From: Lysinibacillus_B sp042920265
Lineage (GTDB): Bacteria; Bacillota; Bacilli; Bacillales_A; Planococcaceae
DNA length: 64,000 nucleotides
Assembly: GCF_042920265.1 (NCBI RefSeq)
Contig: NZ_JBDQZI010000004.1
Span: forward strand, 62,001-126,000
Reading direction: 5' to 3'
In this document: piece after piece, positions 52,804 through 62,175 of the stretch
How the letters are laid out: every line of letters starts with the position of its first letter
Numbering within the stretch: the first letter of the stretch is position 1
The notes under the pieces: generated by a model
What the model saw: only the letters and a program-made list of their open reading frames with translations
The model's database searches: none
What the model was told of the DNA's origin: nothing
Translations under genes and position numbers: made by a program

Positions 52804-53058
52804 CTATCTTTCTTCATGTTGATACGCAATTTGTTTTTGTGTATCTAAGTACATTTGCTTGGATTGCTCGAGATCTAGCTTCATTTTGTCTGTTTCCACT
52901 TTGAATGTTTCTAGTCGAAGCTGTTCTAGTTCGATTTCTTTTTCTAGCATTTTTACTTGTATTTTCGCCTGTCCTCGGCGATGCGCTGTAATAATCGCTG
53001 TTAATGGGATAGATGCTACCGCTATCATCGTCACCATCACAATGAGAAAATCAATCAT
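52804..53058 (-). CDS. Small membrane protein with coiled coil
   Basis: An 84-residue protein: one membrane helix (about 3-24) and a long cytoplasmic coiled coil (HRRGQAKIQVKMLEKEIELE and on). The layout recalls PspB or DUF-type envelope-stress proteins, but there is no clear match. A single gene with its own terminator. Confidence 0.6.
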   Translation of the reverse strand: MIDFLIVMVTMIAVASIPLTAIITAHRRGQAKIQVKMLEKEIELEQLRLETFKVETDKMKLDLEQSKQMYLDTQKQIAYQHEER

Positions 53059-53146
53059 TTTCTACACCTCTAATCCGTAATTCACTACTAAAAACTTATA
53101 CAAATTATACCAATAATGTTCTTCAAAGTCTTTAGTAAACCGCTTG

Positions 53147-53716
53147 TTAATTTTGAATAAAGCTTAAATGATGGAGTGGCCATACGACTACATCGACCGT
53201 ACCGATAATTTGTTCTCGAGGTACAAAACCTACACGTTCATTCCGACTATCCATACTACTCTTACGATTGTCGCCGAGTACAAAATAACATTCTTCTGGT
53301 ACTATTTCTTCCTCTAAGCACTCCTGTAAATTAAAGTCTTCCGTAAGTATATCCTCATCGGCTAAAGCTACTTTATGTCCTTCCAAATAATGCTCTTCAA
53401 ACTTCTCGCCATTAATAAACAGCTCATCATTTTTATATTCAATATGATCACCAGGTAAGCCAATAATTCGTTTAATATAATTTGTGTCCTCATCTACTCG
53501 AAAAACAATGACATCAAAACGGTCATATTGGGATATTTTTGGACCAATTTTATTGACAATAACACGATCCCCACTGTTAATTGTCGGTAGCATAGAGGCA
53601 CCATCAACGAGAATAGGTGTACAAATAAAATAACGCAAGACAACTGTCAGCAAAATCGCCGCGCCTATCGCGTTCAACCAACTGATTATTTCCTTTTTTA
53701 TCATGTTCTTGTCCAA
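53147..53716 (-). CDS. Type I signal peptidase
   Basis: A 189-residue S26 peptidase: one N-terminal helix, catalytic serine in VDGASMLPTI, catalytic lysine in YIKRIIGLPGD, and FVLGDNRKSSMDSR. It removes signal peptides from exported proteins at the outer membrane face. The start is probably TTG 53716, six bases after GGGGGG; ATG 53704 would also leave the helix intact. Bacilli often carry several copies (SipS, SipT); which one this is cannot be told. Confidence 0.9.
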   Translation of the reverse strand: MDKNMIKKEIISWLNAIGAAILLTVVLRYFICTPILVDGASMLPTINSGDRVIVNKIGPKISQYDRFDVIVFRVDEDTNYIKRIIGLPGDHIEYKNDELFINGEKFEEHYLEGHKVALADEDILTEDFNLQECLEEEIVPEECYFVLGDNRKSSMDSRNERVGFVPREQIIGTVDVVVWPLHHLSFIQN

Positions 53717-53951
53717 AAAAATCCCCCCTCTACCATTTCGGTACTCAGCCAAACTAGCGATCTCTCACAATACGTTATGCACTAGACAAAGGCGCTACAG
53801 CAAATGCACCTCAAAAATAGTGTATACTATATATTATTCCACTTACTTCTTTGGCAAAACAATTGCTAAAAATTCTCTATCGTCTAGTTGTTCTTGTATT
53901 ATAGCCCTATTCCCTCTTATTTCAACTACTTGTTAGTAATTTCGCAACTTA

Positions 53952-55052
53952 TTAACTAAAAATAGTTTCCAGTATTATGACTATAGCGATACAGAACAGC
54001 ACATAGTTTACAGCATAGCTTTTTATCCGTTGGAACGACATATGCCATACAGTCTCTTTTATTGTTAATACTTTAAAAACAGCATGTCCCTTTATTTCTT
54101 GCATGACCGACACTAACCAGCTATTTAACATATAGTAGGATAACATCAGTAACGTCATATCGGCCCATAATGGCAAGATGAAATACAAAGGAATGGTTAT
54201 CCCTACTAACTGTACATATCCCCAACGATAACGCTTATTACGAATTAATGTCTTTAGCATCAGCTCCGACGTCGCATCATTTGACCGTTTAAACAGCCTT
54301 CCTTTAAAAAAACGCGGCGCTTTTAATGTATGCTTTTCAGGCATTAAACTTCCTAGCTCTGGGTTCACCATGAAAATGCGCGCTTGCCATCGATAATACG
54401 CCTCTCGTTCCACACTAATATACTGGTCAAAATAGTGATTCGAGCGAATATGGTTCTTTTCGTAATAGACGATACAGCTAAAGATGAACAATATCGTGAT
54501 GGATACAGTACTAAAGCTCGCATAAACAACCATCCCTGTTAGCCCTGCTCCGACGAGTAGTTGAACAATCGCTTTTATCCACTTATAAAAATGAAAAGAC
54601 TTACTCACTAAAAAGTACAGCATCATACTGCAAACGATTTGACCAATTGCAAGTGTCGTAAATTGATAATGATGTACTAACAATGGTAAAAGTGCTAATA
54701 AACAAAGGCCCATATAAACAGCTTGTATGAACATCGAATACATAAAAGCACTTCGCTTTAACTGACGGAATGTCCGTTGATGTTGCAATAAAAACAGCCG
54801 ATCCGCTGCCTCTTCAAATGTCCGCAAGTACCCCACACTTGCTAGTAACAGAAGTAAAAAAATAAAGGGAATAGCTGGCACATAATGAAAGAAGCCATAC
54901 GCTCCGTTCAATATTGTTTCCTTATACAAGAAAAAGAGAAAGGCTCCAAATGGAAGGAACAAATACAAATAAGTTGTCCAATCTGCAATACTACTGAATA
55001 TTTTCCGATGAAATCGCCATTGCTGTAAAAGACGGATTTTAAATAATGCCAT
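53952..55052 (-). CDS. ABC permease, EcsB/YthQ type
   Basis: A 366-residue integral membrane protein with about eight to ten helices and the basic start MALFKIRLLQQWRFHRKIFS typical of EcsB. It overlaps the ATPase gene by 14 bases with AGGTG inside that gene. In B. subtilis EcsAB affects competence, secretion and regulated membrane proteolysis; the length also fits the YthPQ paralogues. Confidence 0.75.
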   Translation of the reverse strand: MALFKIRLLQQWRFHRKIFSSIADWTTYLYLFLPFGAFLFFLYKETILNGAYGFFHYVPAIPFIFLLLLLASVGYLRTFEEAADRLFLLQHQRTFRQLKRSAFMYSMFIQAVYMGLCLLALLPLLVHHYQFTTLAIGQIVCSMMLYFLVSKSFHFYKWIKAIVQLLVGAGLTGMVVYASFSTVSITILFIFSCIVYYEKNHIRSNHYFDQYISVEREAYYRWQARIFMVNPELGSLMPEKHTLKAPRFFKGRLFKRSNDATSELMLKTLIRNKRYRWGYVQLVGITIPLYFILPLWADMTLLMLSYYMLNSWLVSVMQEIKGHAVFKVLTIKETVWHMSFQRIKSYAVNYVLFCIAIVIILETIFS

Positions 55053-55734
55053 CTGTCACACCTGCAATCAGCTCATCAAAGATGTCTAGCAATGGCTGCC
55101 CTTCATATTGCTGCAATGCTTGAAGTGCCCCTTGCTTTAAAATAGCGCCGTCATGCATACAAATAAAGCCGTCACAAATTTTTTCAGCCGTATCCAGAGC
55201 ATGTGTCGACATTAGTATCGCAGCCCCACGACCTTTGTAGTCCTCGATCAGTTCAATGAGTTTTCGTATCGCTTGCGGGTCAAGCCCCATAAACGGCTCA
55301 TCTAAAATATACAATTCATATATTGGCGTTAAGGCTAACACAAGCATCACTTTTTGCTGCATCCCTTTTGAGAAATGAATCGGATAGTCATGCAATTTAT
55401 CCTCTAAACGAAATGCCTTACATAATGCTTTTGCCTGTTGTTTTAATTCGTTCTCCTCTTGACCAACCGTGCGGATTAATAAATCAATGTGCTCCCACAA
55501 TGTGTAATATTCATATAGTATCGGGCGCTCGGGTACGTAGCCATATGTATCGATTTGAATATCTCCCTGAAAATAAGGAATCGTCCCCATCATTGATTGG
55601 ATTGTCGTACTTTTCCCAGCGCCATTCGCCCCAATCAACCCGATTAATTGACCAGGTGGTAGCGAAAATTCGATATTATTTATAACAGGTTTTCCTTGCG
55701 TATATCCAGCTTCTTTAATGTGTATTGAAATCAT
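55039..55734 (-). CDS. ABC ATPase, EcsA/YthP type
   Basis: A 231-residue ATPase: Walker A GANGAGKST, signature FSKGMQQKVMLVLAL, Walker B YILDEPFMGLD and STHALD. YGYVPERPILYEYYTLWEHI is characteristic of the EcsA subgroup. It is the first gene of an overlapping pair with the permease. What is transported is unknown. Confidence 0.82.
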   Translation of the reverse strand: MISIHIKEAGYTQGKPVINNIEFSLPPGQLIGLIGANGAGKSTTIQSMMGTIPYFQGDIQIDTYGYVPERPILYEYYTLWEHIDLLIRTVGQEENELKQQAKALCKAFRLEDKLHDYPIHFSKGMQQKVMLVLALTPIYELYILDEPFMGLDPQAIRKLIELIEDYKGRGAAILMSTHALDTAEKICDGFICMHDGAILKQGALQALQQYEGQPLLDIFDELIAGVTDGII

Positions 55735-55809
55735 GCATCATCCCTCTCTCTTATTTTGTTCTACGATTCAGCGAGAAAATAGTTTCATTTTGTTGCCTTA
55801 AAATAGTAA

Positions 55810-55845
55810 AGAGGTACGTCTCTTGTCCTTAAGAGATGCACCCCT
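55810..55845 (-). terminator. Hairpin after LysE-type gene
   Basis: AGAGGTACGTCTCTT pairs imperfectly with AAGAGATGCACCCCT around a 6-base loop. The minus-strand T-run is short. Confidence 0.5.
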
Positions 55846-55882
55846 TCTGCTCGTTTACCGCGCCTATTTTCCTTACTAATAT

Positions 55883-56488
55883 TTATTTCAGCAAACTTAC
55901 GAATAAATAGAAAGCAGTCCCCCATATAAACAGGGCGGATAGTTTATTAAATAATGTAAATACAACAGTCGATATTTGCATTTTCTTTAGTAACGCCCCT
56001 GTCAGCATAAGACCAAAAAACCATAGCCAAGAAATCAAAATACAGGCGAAGATAAATAACGACTGCTCTTGTCCACTGTATTTCACCGCATTTGTACCAA
56101 TCACACCAATTGTATCTAGCAAGGCATGTGGGTTTAGCAAGGAAACGGATAATGCGAAAACGACTTGCTTTTTGATCGGTAATGCCTCTTTATCGTCCAA
56201 CGCTGTGACATTTGAACGCCAAATGACAAAGCCCATATAAATTAAAAATATAATCCCCCCGATTAGCAATACGAAACGAAGCCATTCGAATTGTAACACG
56301 ATGATAGATAATCCTAAGCTCGCTAACATAATTAAAATCGTATCACAAATGGCCGCAGTTACCGCAGCTGGTAATGCTCTTATTACGGTCGGTTGCATCA
56401 CCCCTTGTGTAAATACGAATACATTTTGAACACCTAAAGGTAAAATGAGTCCAAAGGCTAAAATAATGCCATGTAGTATCGGTTCCAT
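55883..56488 (-). CDS. LysE/ArgO-type amino acid exporter
   Basis: A 201-residue, six-helix protein: GIILAFGLILPLGVQNVFVF (the LysE PxGxQN signature) and SLLNPHALLDTIGVIG, typical of ArgO/LysE. It probably exports basic amino acids. It is divergent from a MocR-type regulator, which most likely controls it. Confidence 0.87.
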   Translation of the reverse strand: MEPILHGIILAFGLILPLGVQNVFVFTQGVMQPTVIRALPAAVTAAICDTILIMLASLGLSIIVLQFEWLRFVLLIGGIIFLIYMGFVIWRSNVTALDDKEALPIKKQVVFALSVSLLNPHALLDTIGVIGTNAVKYSGQEQSLFIFACILISWLWFFGLMLTGALLKKMQISTVVFTLFNKLSALFIWGTAFYLFVSLLK

Positions 56489-56545
56489 CTTTTCAACTCC
56501 TATTCTTTTCTATCGTATCTATGATATAACTACAATAAAAGGTCC

Positions 56546-56573
56546 AATTGGTTGGTTATTTACCCACCCAATT
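56546..56573. promoter_or_regulatory. Probable operator between lysE-type and mocR-type genes
   Basis: AATTGGTTGGTT (56546-56557) and ACCCACCCAATT (56562-56573) form a 12-bp-arm inverted repeat with two mismatches and a 4-base spacer. It lies directly before the MocR-type gene and near the exporter start, consistent with a site for that regulator. Confidence 0.55.
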
Positions 56574-56588
56574 TAAAGGAGGGTTAAA

Positions 56589-58025
56589 ATGCATTGGAAA
56601 CCCGATCGTACGTTGTCTATTAGTCTATCTAAGCAAATTGTTCAGTGGATTACCGAAAACATACAAAATGGCGAGTGGCCGAGTGGGACGAAGCTACCGA
56701 CTCAAAGACAGTTAGCCGTCATGCTTGGGGTCAATCGTAGTACGATCCAAGAAGCAATGGATGAATTAAAAGCAGATGGAATTATCTCTTCCAAAATAGG
56801 TTCGAGCACATATGTGTCCAACGCTTCCTGGAACATGCTAGTCAAACAAAAACAGCCGAATTGGCAAAAATATATTGAAGCAAGTATTCATAAACCAAAT
56901 TACCAAACAATCCAAGTCATTAATGCGTGTGAACAAGACGATTCGATTATTCGTCTTAGTACAGGTGAATTAGCGCCAAGCTTACTACCTACTGCAAAAA
57001 TCCAATCTTCCTTGCAGCAATTGCAGTTAGATGGTAGAGCGATTGGCTATTCCTCTCCGCAAGGAAGCCTACACTTACGAGAAGCACTTTGTCAGTATTT
57101 AAAAAAGCGCAGAATTATAGCATCTCCTGACAATATTTGTATCGTTTCTGGTGGATTGCAGGCACTGCAGCTGATTGCAGTTGGCTTATTAGAGACAGGC
57201 TCTATCGTGTTTCAAGATCCCTTTTCTTATTTGAATTCAATTCATCCATTCCAATCTTTTGGCATGGACTTACAAAGTATAGAGCTATCAAATCGAAATA
57301 CAACAGCTCTCGAAAAAAGACGCGGGCGACGTCAAAGCATTTATTATGCTATCCCTACCTTACATAACCCAACAGGGGCTATTTGGTCTATGGAAGAAAA
57401 ACAATCATTTTATGACATGTGCAAAACATTACATTTACCAATCATTGAGGATGACGTCTATTTTGAACTGGCCTTTGAAGAACTTACCCCACCTTTAAAA
57501 GCAATTGACACAGCAGGGCATGTACTCTATCTAGGTAGTATGTCTAAAACATTAAGCCCGGGGTTACGCATTGGCTGGGTTGTCGCACCATCCCCGGTCA
57601 TTAAAAGATTAGCCGATATAAAAATGCAGATGGATTATGGCTCCAGTGCCTTTTCACAAGAAATTGTGACCCATTGGTTAACGACAGGGCTATATGAGCA
57701 ACACATACAGGAACTAAAAGTAGAATTGAGACGGCGAGCGGTACTAATGGAAGGATTGTTGAAGCAATACTTTACAGATATCGCCTCTTGGCAATCGCCA
57801 AAAGGCGGATTTTATATATGGATTCGGTTTCATCAGCCGATTGTTACGACCGACTTTTTCTTTCAGCTATTAAAACAAAAAGTGCTCATTAATCCCGGCT
57901 ATATTTACGAACCAAAAGATACGCATCATATTCGCCTCTCCTATGCTTACGCCTCCGATAGTGAATTACAGTCAGGGCTTCACATTTTATATGAAGAAGC
58001 GATGGGTAAGATGAGGGAGTGTTAG
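56589..58025 (+). CDS. MocR-type GntR/aminotransferase regulator
   Basis: A 478-residue fusion: GntR winged helix (LPTQRQLAVMLGVNRSTIQE, AMDELKADGIISSKIGSSTY) followed by an aminotransferase-like domain with the PLP lysine in YLGSMSKTLSPGLRIGW and HNPTGAIW. Such proteins use PLP-amino acid adducts to switch transcription. The divergent neighbour is an amino acid exporter, so I infer that it activates export when an amino acid accumulates. AAAGGAGGG precedes the ATG. Confidence 0.9.
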   Translation: MHWKPDRTLSISLSKQIVQWITENIQNGEWPSGTKLPTQRQLAVMLGVNRSTIQEAMDELKADGIISSKIGSSTYVSNASWNMLVKQKQPNWQKYIEASIHKPNYQTIQVINACEQDDSIIRLSTGELAPSLLPTAKIQSSLQQLQLDGRAIGYSSPQGSLHLREALCQYLKKRRIIASPDNICIVSGGLQALQLIAVGLLETGSIVFQDPFSYLNSIHPFQSFGMDLQSIELSNRNTTALEKRRGRRQSIYYAIPTLHNPTGAIWSMEEKQSFYDMCKTLHLPIIEDDVYFELAFEELTPPLKAIDTAGHVLYLGSMSKTLSPGLRIGWVVAPSPVIKRLADIKMQMDYGSSAFSQEIVTHWLTTGLYEQHIQELKVELRRRAVLMEGLLKQYFTDIASWQSPKGGFYIWIRFHQPIVTTDFFFQLLKQKVLINPGYIYEPKDTHHIRLSYAYASDSELQSGLHILYEEAMGKMREC

Positions 58026-58117
58026 ATACCCTTTCATAAAAGCAATCGACATTTCATTTTCTTTAAGAAGGTAAGCGTAAATATGAGTATCTACGATTGG
58101 TTGCTATGAAATAATAG

Positions 58118-58160
58118 AATGCGTGCAATATCTCACACTAATGAAAATATGCACGCATTT
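58118..58160 (+). terminator. Terminator of MocR-type gene
   Basis: AATGCGTGCA/TGCACGCATT stem followed by TT-rich sequence, about 95 bases after the stop. Confidence 0.7.
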
Positions 58161-58298
58161 TAAATCTTCTTTATGTAAATTATTATAAAATATTCAATAC
58201 GAACTGTAATTTGTTTTTCTTTTGAGTTTCAGATCATAAACAGTCGATACACTATTTATAAATTTTTAGCGGAAAATGCTAGTATCGCCCTCTAATAC

Positions 58299-58698
58299 TT
58301 ACTTCAAATATTGCTCGATTCGTTCAATGACGGTTATATAATAAGAGACGAGATGTAGTACAAAATCCTTTTTCCCTATTATTTTATTCATCGTAATTTG
58401 CTCTCCAACAAGCCCTACTTCAAATCCTGTCACCTCACTTGATAATAGCTTGTCTTGCCAAAATCCTTTAATATGAGTAAACGGCACTTTTACAATTCCC
58501 CCTACTTCCTCTAGTTGCACGTTAAACTGCTCAAATGCCCCATTCCGCATATACAGAAATACATTCGTCGATAAAGTTCGCCTTTTTCATACAGGACGGG
58601 ATTACACCTAATGAAAGGCGATTTTGGAATTTCACTTCAATGCCAAGCTCTTCATGTAATTCTCTCACCTCATCTTCTACCGTTTCGTCAAACACTTT
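58299..58698 (-). pseudogene. NUDIX hydrolase remnant, truncated and frameshifted
   Basis: Minus-strand translation starts inside the Nudix box (VEDEVRELHEELGIEV), continues to FIDECISVYAEWGI and stops. A shift near 58540 restores the rest of the protein in another frame (FEQFNVQLEEVGGIVKVPFT to VIERIEQYLK). The start and first part of the Nudix box are missing and a stop lies just upstream. The small downstream frame alone (58299-58550) should not be taken as a gene. Confidence 0.75.
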
Positions 58699-58786
58699 CT
58701 ATCATAAAGAACATTTTTCATTTTTAGCGAGAGTGTTTGGAAAATATTTCGTTATAGTAGATAGAAGAATAAAAAGGAGGAAAAAC

Positions 58787-59338
58787 ATGGTTGATTTTAT
58801 CCAACGACTACAACAACACGAAGAAAAAGCACTCCGTTATGTAGTCCAGCAGTATTTAGGGTATATCAAAGCAATCGCGCATAAAATTTTAGGCGACAGT
58901 TTCGGACATATGCTAGTCGAAGAATGTGCAAATGATGTATTTTTGCTCATTTGGCAAAAGTGTCATCAATTTGAGGGAGATGAAACAGATTTTAAAAAGT
59001 GGCTTGGTATAATCGTAAAATATAAAGCAATCGAACTCTATCGAAAACAGCAAAAATATCAAGATACCGTTTCAATCGAGCAGGCACCTCCACAAATTTC
59101 GCAAGACAATATTGAAATACATTTGGAAAAGTCATTTGAAAAAGAAATATTGCTAATTGAAGTACTGCATTTGCCCCCTTCAGAGCGTGAATTATTTTTA
59201 ATGAAATATTATTTGGATTACACAAATGGCGAAATCGCTGACATTTTACATATTTCCAAAGCCGCAGTTGAAAACCGGCTTTATCGTGGAAAGAAAAAGC
59301 TAGCGAAAAATCCAAAGTTAAAGGAGTGTTTATCTTGA
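58787..59338 (+). CDS. ECF sigma-70 family factor
   Basis: A 183-residue sigma factor: region 2 (ALRYVVQQYLGYIKAIAHKI, CANDVFLLIWQKCHQFEGDE, KKWLGIIVKYKAIELYRKQQ) and region 4 (LPPSERELFLMKYYLDYTNG, EIADILHISKAAVENRLYRG). ATG 58787 follows AAGGAGG; the frame upstream of it is antisense to the NUDIX remnant. It overlaps the next gene by four bases, so they are coupled. Confidence 0.87.
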   Translation: MVDFIQRLQQHEEKALRYVVQQYLGYIKAIAHKILGDSFGHMLVEECANDVFLLIWQKCHQFEGDETDFKKWLGIIVKYKAIELYRKQQKYQDTVSIEQAPPQISQDNIEIHLEKSFEKEILLIEVLHLPPSERELFLMKYYLDYTNGEIADILHISKAAVENRLYRGKKKLAKNPKLKECLS

Positions 59339-60324
59339 AAGGCGAAAAAGATTTTTTGCGTATCGATATTGATGAAATTGAATCTTTTGACGTGTCAAAT
59401 CATGAGGTAAAAACCGTCATTCAACATGTTTTACGAGAACCTAAAAAGGTCTACCGTGTATCTAAATGGGGGGTGGCGGCTGTACTAGCAATTGGCATTG
59501 GCTCTATTAGTATATTATCGATACCTACGATCGCATCAAAACTGCCAATCATTGAACAGCTTTTATCGTACTTTTCAGAAGACAAAAAACTCGTTCTCTT
59601 TAACGACTATGCAACTGCATTCGGACAAACCGCCGAAAGCAACGGCATGACAATGAAAATAGAAGATGCTGTTTACGACGGTTATTTAGTTTCCATTGCC
59701 TTTTCTATCGAATCTGAAAAACCTTTAGATGATTTACAATTCGTGAAAAGTATACCTAAAATCACTGGTCATGAGTTGTATAAAGCGGAAGAGCATATGC
59801 AAAAGGTAGATGAAAATACGTATATTGGCTTTTTAACCTATGAAGTAGCAGATTCCGCAGCACAAAACTCATCTATCGAATTAACTTGGTCGCCTAAAGG
59901 CTTTTACGATAACCATTATAATTCGGTCATTTCTGGTGACTGGACATTTTCTTTCGAACTGAACAAACTCGATTTACAGGAAACAATCGTCGATAAAACA
60001 ATTACAAGTGGCGTGCGAGATATTGTCATTGATCGCATTGCTTCTACAGGCTATACAACCATTATCTATTTTAGCGGTGACATAGATTTTATGACTGAAT
60101 TCATCTTCTTAAATGTGAAAGATAATTTAGGAAATGATTATCAATTTGCGCCTACCCATGGGCAAATGGTTACGAATGATTTTCTTACTGGAACCGTACC
60201 GATTTTTGGCTTAGATCAAAACGCCTCTTCCCTACTTGTGACACCGACCATTTACACAATGACGGAAAATAAGCCCTTAACAAAAGAAGAGACTCTTGGA
60301 ACAGTAGAAGTTCCATTAAAATAG
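59335..60324 (+). CDS. DUF4179-type anti-sigma factor
   Basis: A 329-residue protein with a cytoplasmic N-terminus, one membrane helix (about 45-68) and an extracellular DUF4179-like domain (VLFNDYATAFGQTAESNGMT, MKIEDAVYDGYLVSIAFSIE). It starts at TTG 59335, eight bases after AAAGGAG and overlapping the sigma stop (TTGA). It is the likely partner controlling the ECF factor; the signal is unknown. Confidence 0.8.
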   Translation: MKGEKDFLRIDIDEIESFDVSNHEVKTVIQHVLREPKKVYRVSKWGVAAVLAIGIGSISILSIPTIASKLPIIEQLLSYFSEDKKLVLFNDYATAFGQTAESNGMTMKIEDAVYDGYLVSIAFSIESEKPLDDLQFVKSIPKITGHELYKAEEHMQKVDENTYIGFLTYEVADSAAQNSSIELTWSPKGFYDNHYNSVISGDWTFSFELNKLDLQETIVDKTITSGVRDIVIDRIASTGYTTIIYFSGDIDFMTEFIFLNVKDNLGNDYQFAPTHGQMVTNDFLTGTVPIFGLDQNASSLLVTPTIYTMTENKPLTKEETLGTVEVPLK

Positions 60325-60434
60325 AAGCTATGCATGTAATAGCACTATCGTTTTCTACATCTTTGTCGAAGGATTAAATATAATGGAATACTATTGGAAC
60401 GTTACAACATGTACTATAAGGAGGCTCATTCAAT

Positions 60435-60707
60435 TTGGAGGGGTTTGAAATCTTCATTTATATTTGTTTAGTAACTGCAATTGCATTCTTTATTGTTGCG
60501 ATGCTTCTAAAAAGGAAAAAGAACGATCAATTCATCGGTACAATATTCCTGTCTTTCCTTTTAATTAGCGTAACTATCGTAATCATCAGCTTTTTTATTG
60601 GTGGTTGGAGTGGTATGGGGATTGGATTGATGGGTCTCTCTATTTTTATCGGTACTATTATTGGCATTGTTCTAACAAGCTTGCTGCAACTTTTTAAAAT
60701 AACCTAA
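60435..60707 (+). CDS. Small membrane protein, YesK-like
   Basis: A 90-residue protein with three helices and the segment FIGGWSGMGIGLMGLSIFIG, which resembles YesK family proteins. TTG start with AAGGAGG about ten bases upstream. Function is unknown. It follows the second sigma system but has a 110-base gap. Confidence 0.55.
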   Translation: MEGFEIFIYICLVTAIAFFIVAMLLKRKKNDQFIGTIFLSFLLISVTIVIISFFIGGWSGMGIGLMGLSIFIGTIIGIVLTSLLQLFKIT

Positions 60708-60744
60708 ATTTCATCTAAGGAAACTATGTAAGCTGGCTCATACT

Positions 60745-60827
60745 AGTGGTGGGCTTGCTACCAAAGGCTAAGTACATTTCTACTACGGCTGACGTGTAAG
60801 ATTACGGTGTTCCATCACCACTCCGTA
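60745..60827. other. Structured intergenic segment of unknown nature
   Basis: In the 306-base gap 60708-61013 I see no gene. AGTGGTG (60745-60751) pairs with CACCACT (60816-60822), and TACGG (60803-60807) can alternatively pair with CCGTA (60823-60827). The segment is more GC-rich than its surroundings. It may be an RNA or a decayed element. Confidence 0.35.
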
Positions 60828-61013
60828 TCCAGTGCATCTGCGCTCCTTTTATGTCCAAACGAGGATTTGGGAGAGGTTTATAATTCAATTAATATAGTTA
60901 ACTTCAAATGAATTACAATTATTTAGTAATATAGCATTTATTTGATACTAGAACTTCCGTGTATTTCAAACGTATTAAAGTAAAGTTAGTATTTTTAATT
61001 AGGGGATGAATGG

Positions 61014-61280
61014 ATGGTTAGAAAAAGAGGAACGTACCAAATAAAAATTCTTGATAAGCAGCTTATTTGTGTATTTTGTCAGAATGATGAATTTCAGCAT
61101 CGTGAGGTTTATATGGATTTAAGCCCTTTAGGTGAAACAGTAACGGAGCAACTTACATTGCAATCATTTTCCTGTACGTCATGTGGCGATATCCGAATGT
61201 TTGAAGAAAAGAATCGCTTCGACCATACGTTACAAAAACATGTATCGATTATTGAATATATGGAAGTGATAAAAGAATGA
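61014..61280 (+). CDS. Zinc-ribbon orphan protein (short form)
   Basis: An 88-residue protein with one CxxC pair in LICVFCQND and a second in FSCTSCGDIR, separated by about 35 residues, so one zinc ribbon. The rest is charged. It overlaps the next gene by ATGA, and both share the order D-x-x-(L/I)-I-C-x-F-C...C-x-x-C-G, so they are paralogues. No function is recognised. Confidence 0.65.
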   Translation: MVRKRGTYQIKILDKQLICVFCQNDEFQHREVYMDLSPLGETVTEQLTLQSFSCTSCGDIRMFEEKNRFDHTLQKHVSIIEYMEVIKE

Positions 61281-61795
61281 GTGGTACAGATGAACATTTA
61301 CTCCCCCAAAAAAGTCGCATCACGATTTTTGATGAGCCTATTATTTGTAGTTTTTGTACACATGATGTGTTTATTCCTTATGAAGTGTATGTAAATGTTG
61401 AACAGCCAGGTATCGGTGTACGTCATGTTCGTTATATAGCAATTTGTCAGCATTGTGGGCAAGCGAAACAATTTGGCGATCCAAGCCATTATGATGCTGA
61501 AAAAAATACTTATATTTGGGCATTGAATCAGTATTTAATTTCGATTAAAAATAGAAATTATAAGATTAAAATTTTGTTGTATGTTGGAAAAAGAAACGAT
61601 GATAAAATAACCTCTTTTATAAATAAGCTTGCTGAACATTTTAATATAGAAGTAGAAAATATAAGTAATTTAAAAGGTGGAGCAGTACTTCAAATAAAGA
61701 TATCTAGTTTTAATGATAGACAAACAATTAGGTCTACAATCATGTATAGTGCGAAGTTGCTAAATGTAACGATTAAGGACCTAACTATTAAATAA
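61277..61795 (+). CDS. Zinc-ribbon orphan protein with C-terminal alpha/beta domain
   Basis: A 172-residue protein: zinc ribbon (IICSFCTHD, then IAICQHCGQAK) and an extra domain from about 92 (NYKIKILLYVGKRNDDKITS, VLQIKISSFNDRQTIRSTIM) with a ferredoxin-like beta-alpha-beta pattern. It is translationally coupled to the short paralogue. Base composition becomes more AT-rich in the second half. Function is unknown; position next to small orphan genes suggests an accessory role. Confidence 0.65.
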   Translation: MSGTDEHLLPQKSRITIFDEPIICSFCTHDVFIPYEVYVNVEQPGIGVRHVRYIAICQHCGQAKQFGDPSHYDAEKNTYIWALNQYLISIKNRNYKIKILLYVGKRNDDKITSFINKLAEHFNIEVENISNLKGGAVLQIKISSFNDRQTIRSTIMYSAKLLNVTIKDLTIK

Positions 61796-62175
61796 GAATA
61801 TGTAAGCAATATTTATTTTAAATTGAAGTTCCTTGTTCTGTTAAGAATATAATATTTTCAGGATTGCCGAAGTGGGCATAACCTCTTTTTAAGAAATAAT
61901 TAAATAAGCAAACCTCAAAACATCAAGTTGATCTTAGCGAAATAATGTGCCATGTTACACTAAAAATAAAGTAACAGGTTATTACAACAAACTTTGTAAA
62001 AGTGCCCAAACATGCTTTGGGTGCTTTTTTTCAACTAACGTAACCAACTTAGTTGAATAATGAACAAGAATGTATTGTAAAATAATGTGAGAAACGTCAT
62101 GTATAATAGAGGCTCATAAAGAAAGTTGTATGAAAAATAGCCGATACAAATTGAAGACTTAGGAGATGTGTTAAT
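61796..62175. other. AT-rich gap without gene
   Basis: I find no gene. It holds a terminator at 62005-62029 and a possible -10 (TATAAT) near 62101 ahead of the broken small gene. Confidence 0.5.
62005..62029 (+). terminator. CCCAAA/TTTGGG terminator, first copy
   Basis: CCCAAA-catgc-TTTGGG followed by TGCTTTTTTT and ACTAACG. The same core recurs at 62553-62583. Confidence 0.75.

Noticed and set aside
58535..58786. An 84-codon N-terminal extension of the second ECF sigma factor
   Set aside because: It is antisense to the NUDIX remnant; the strong AAGGAGG and family start are at 58787.
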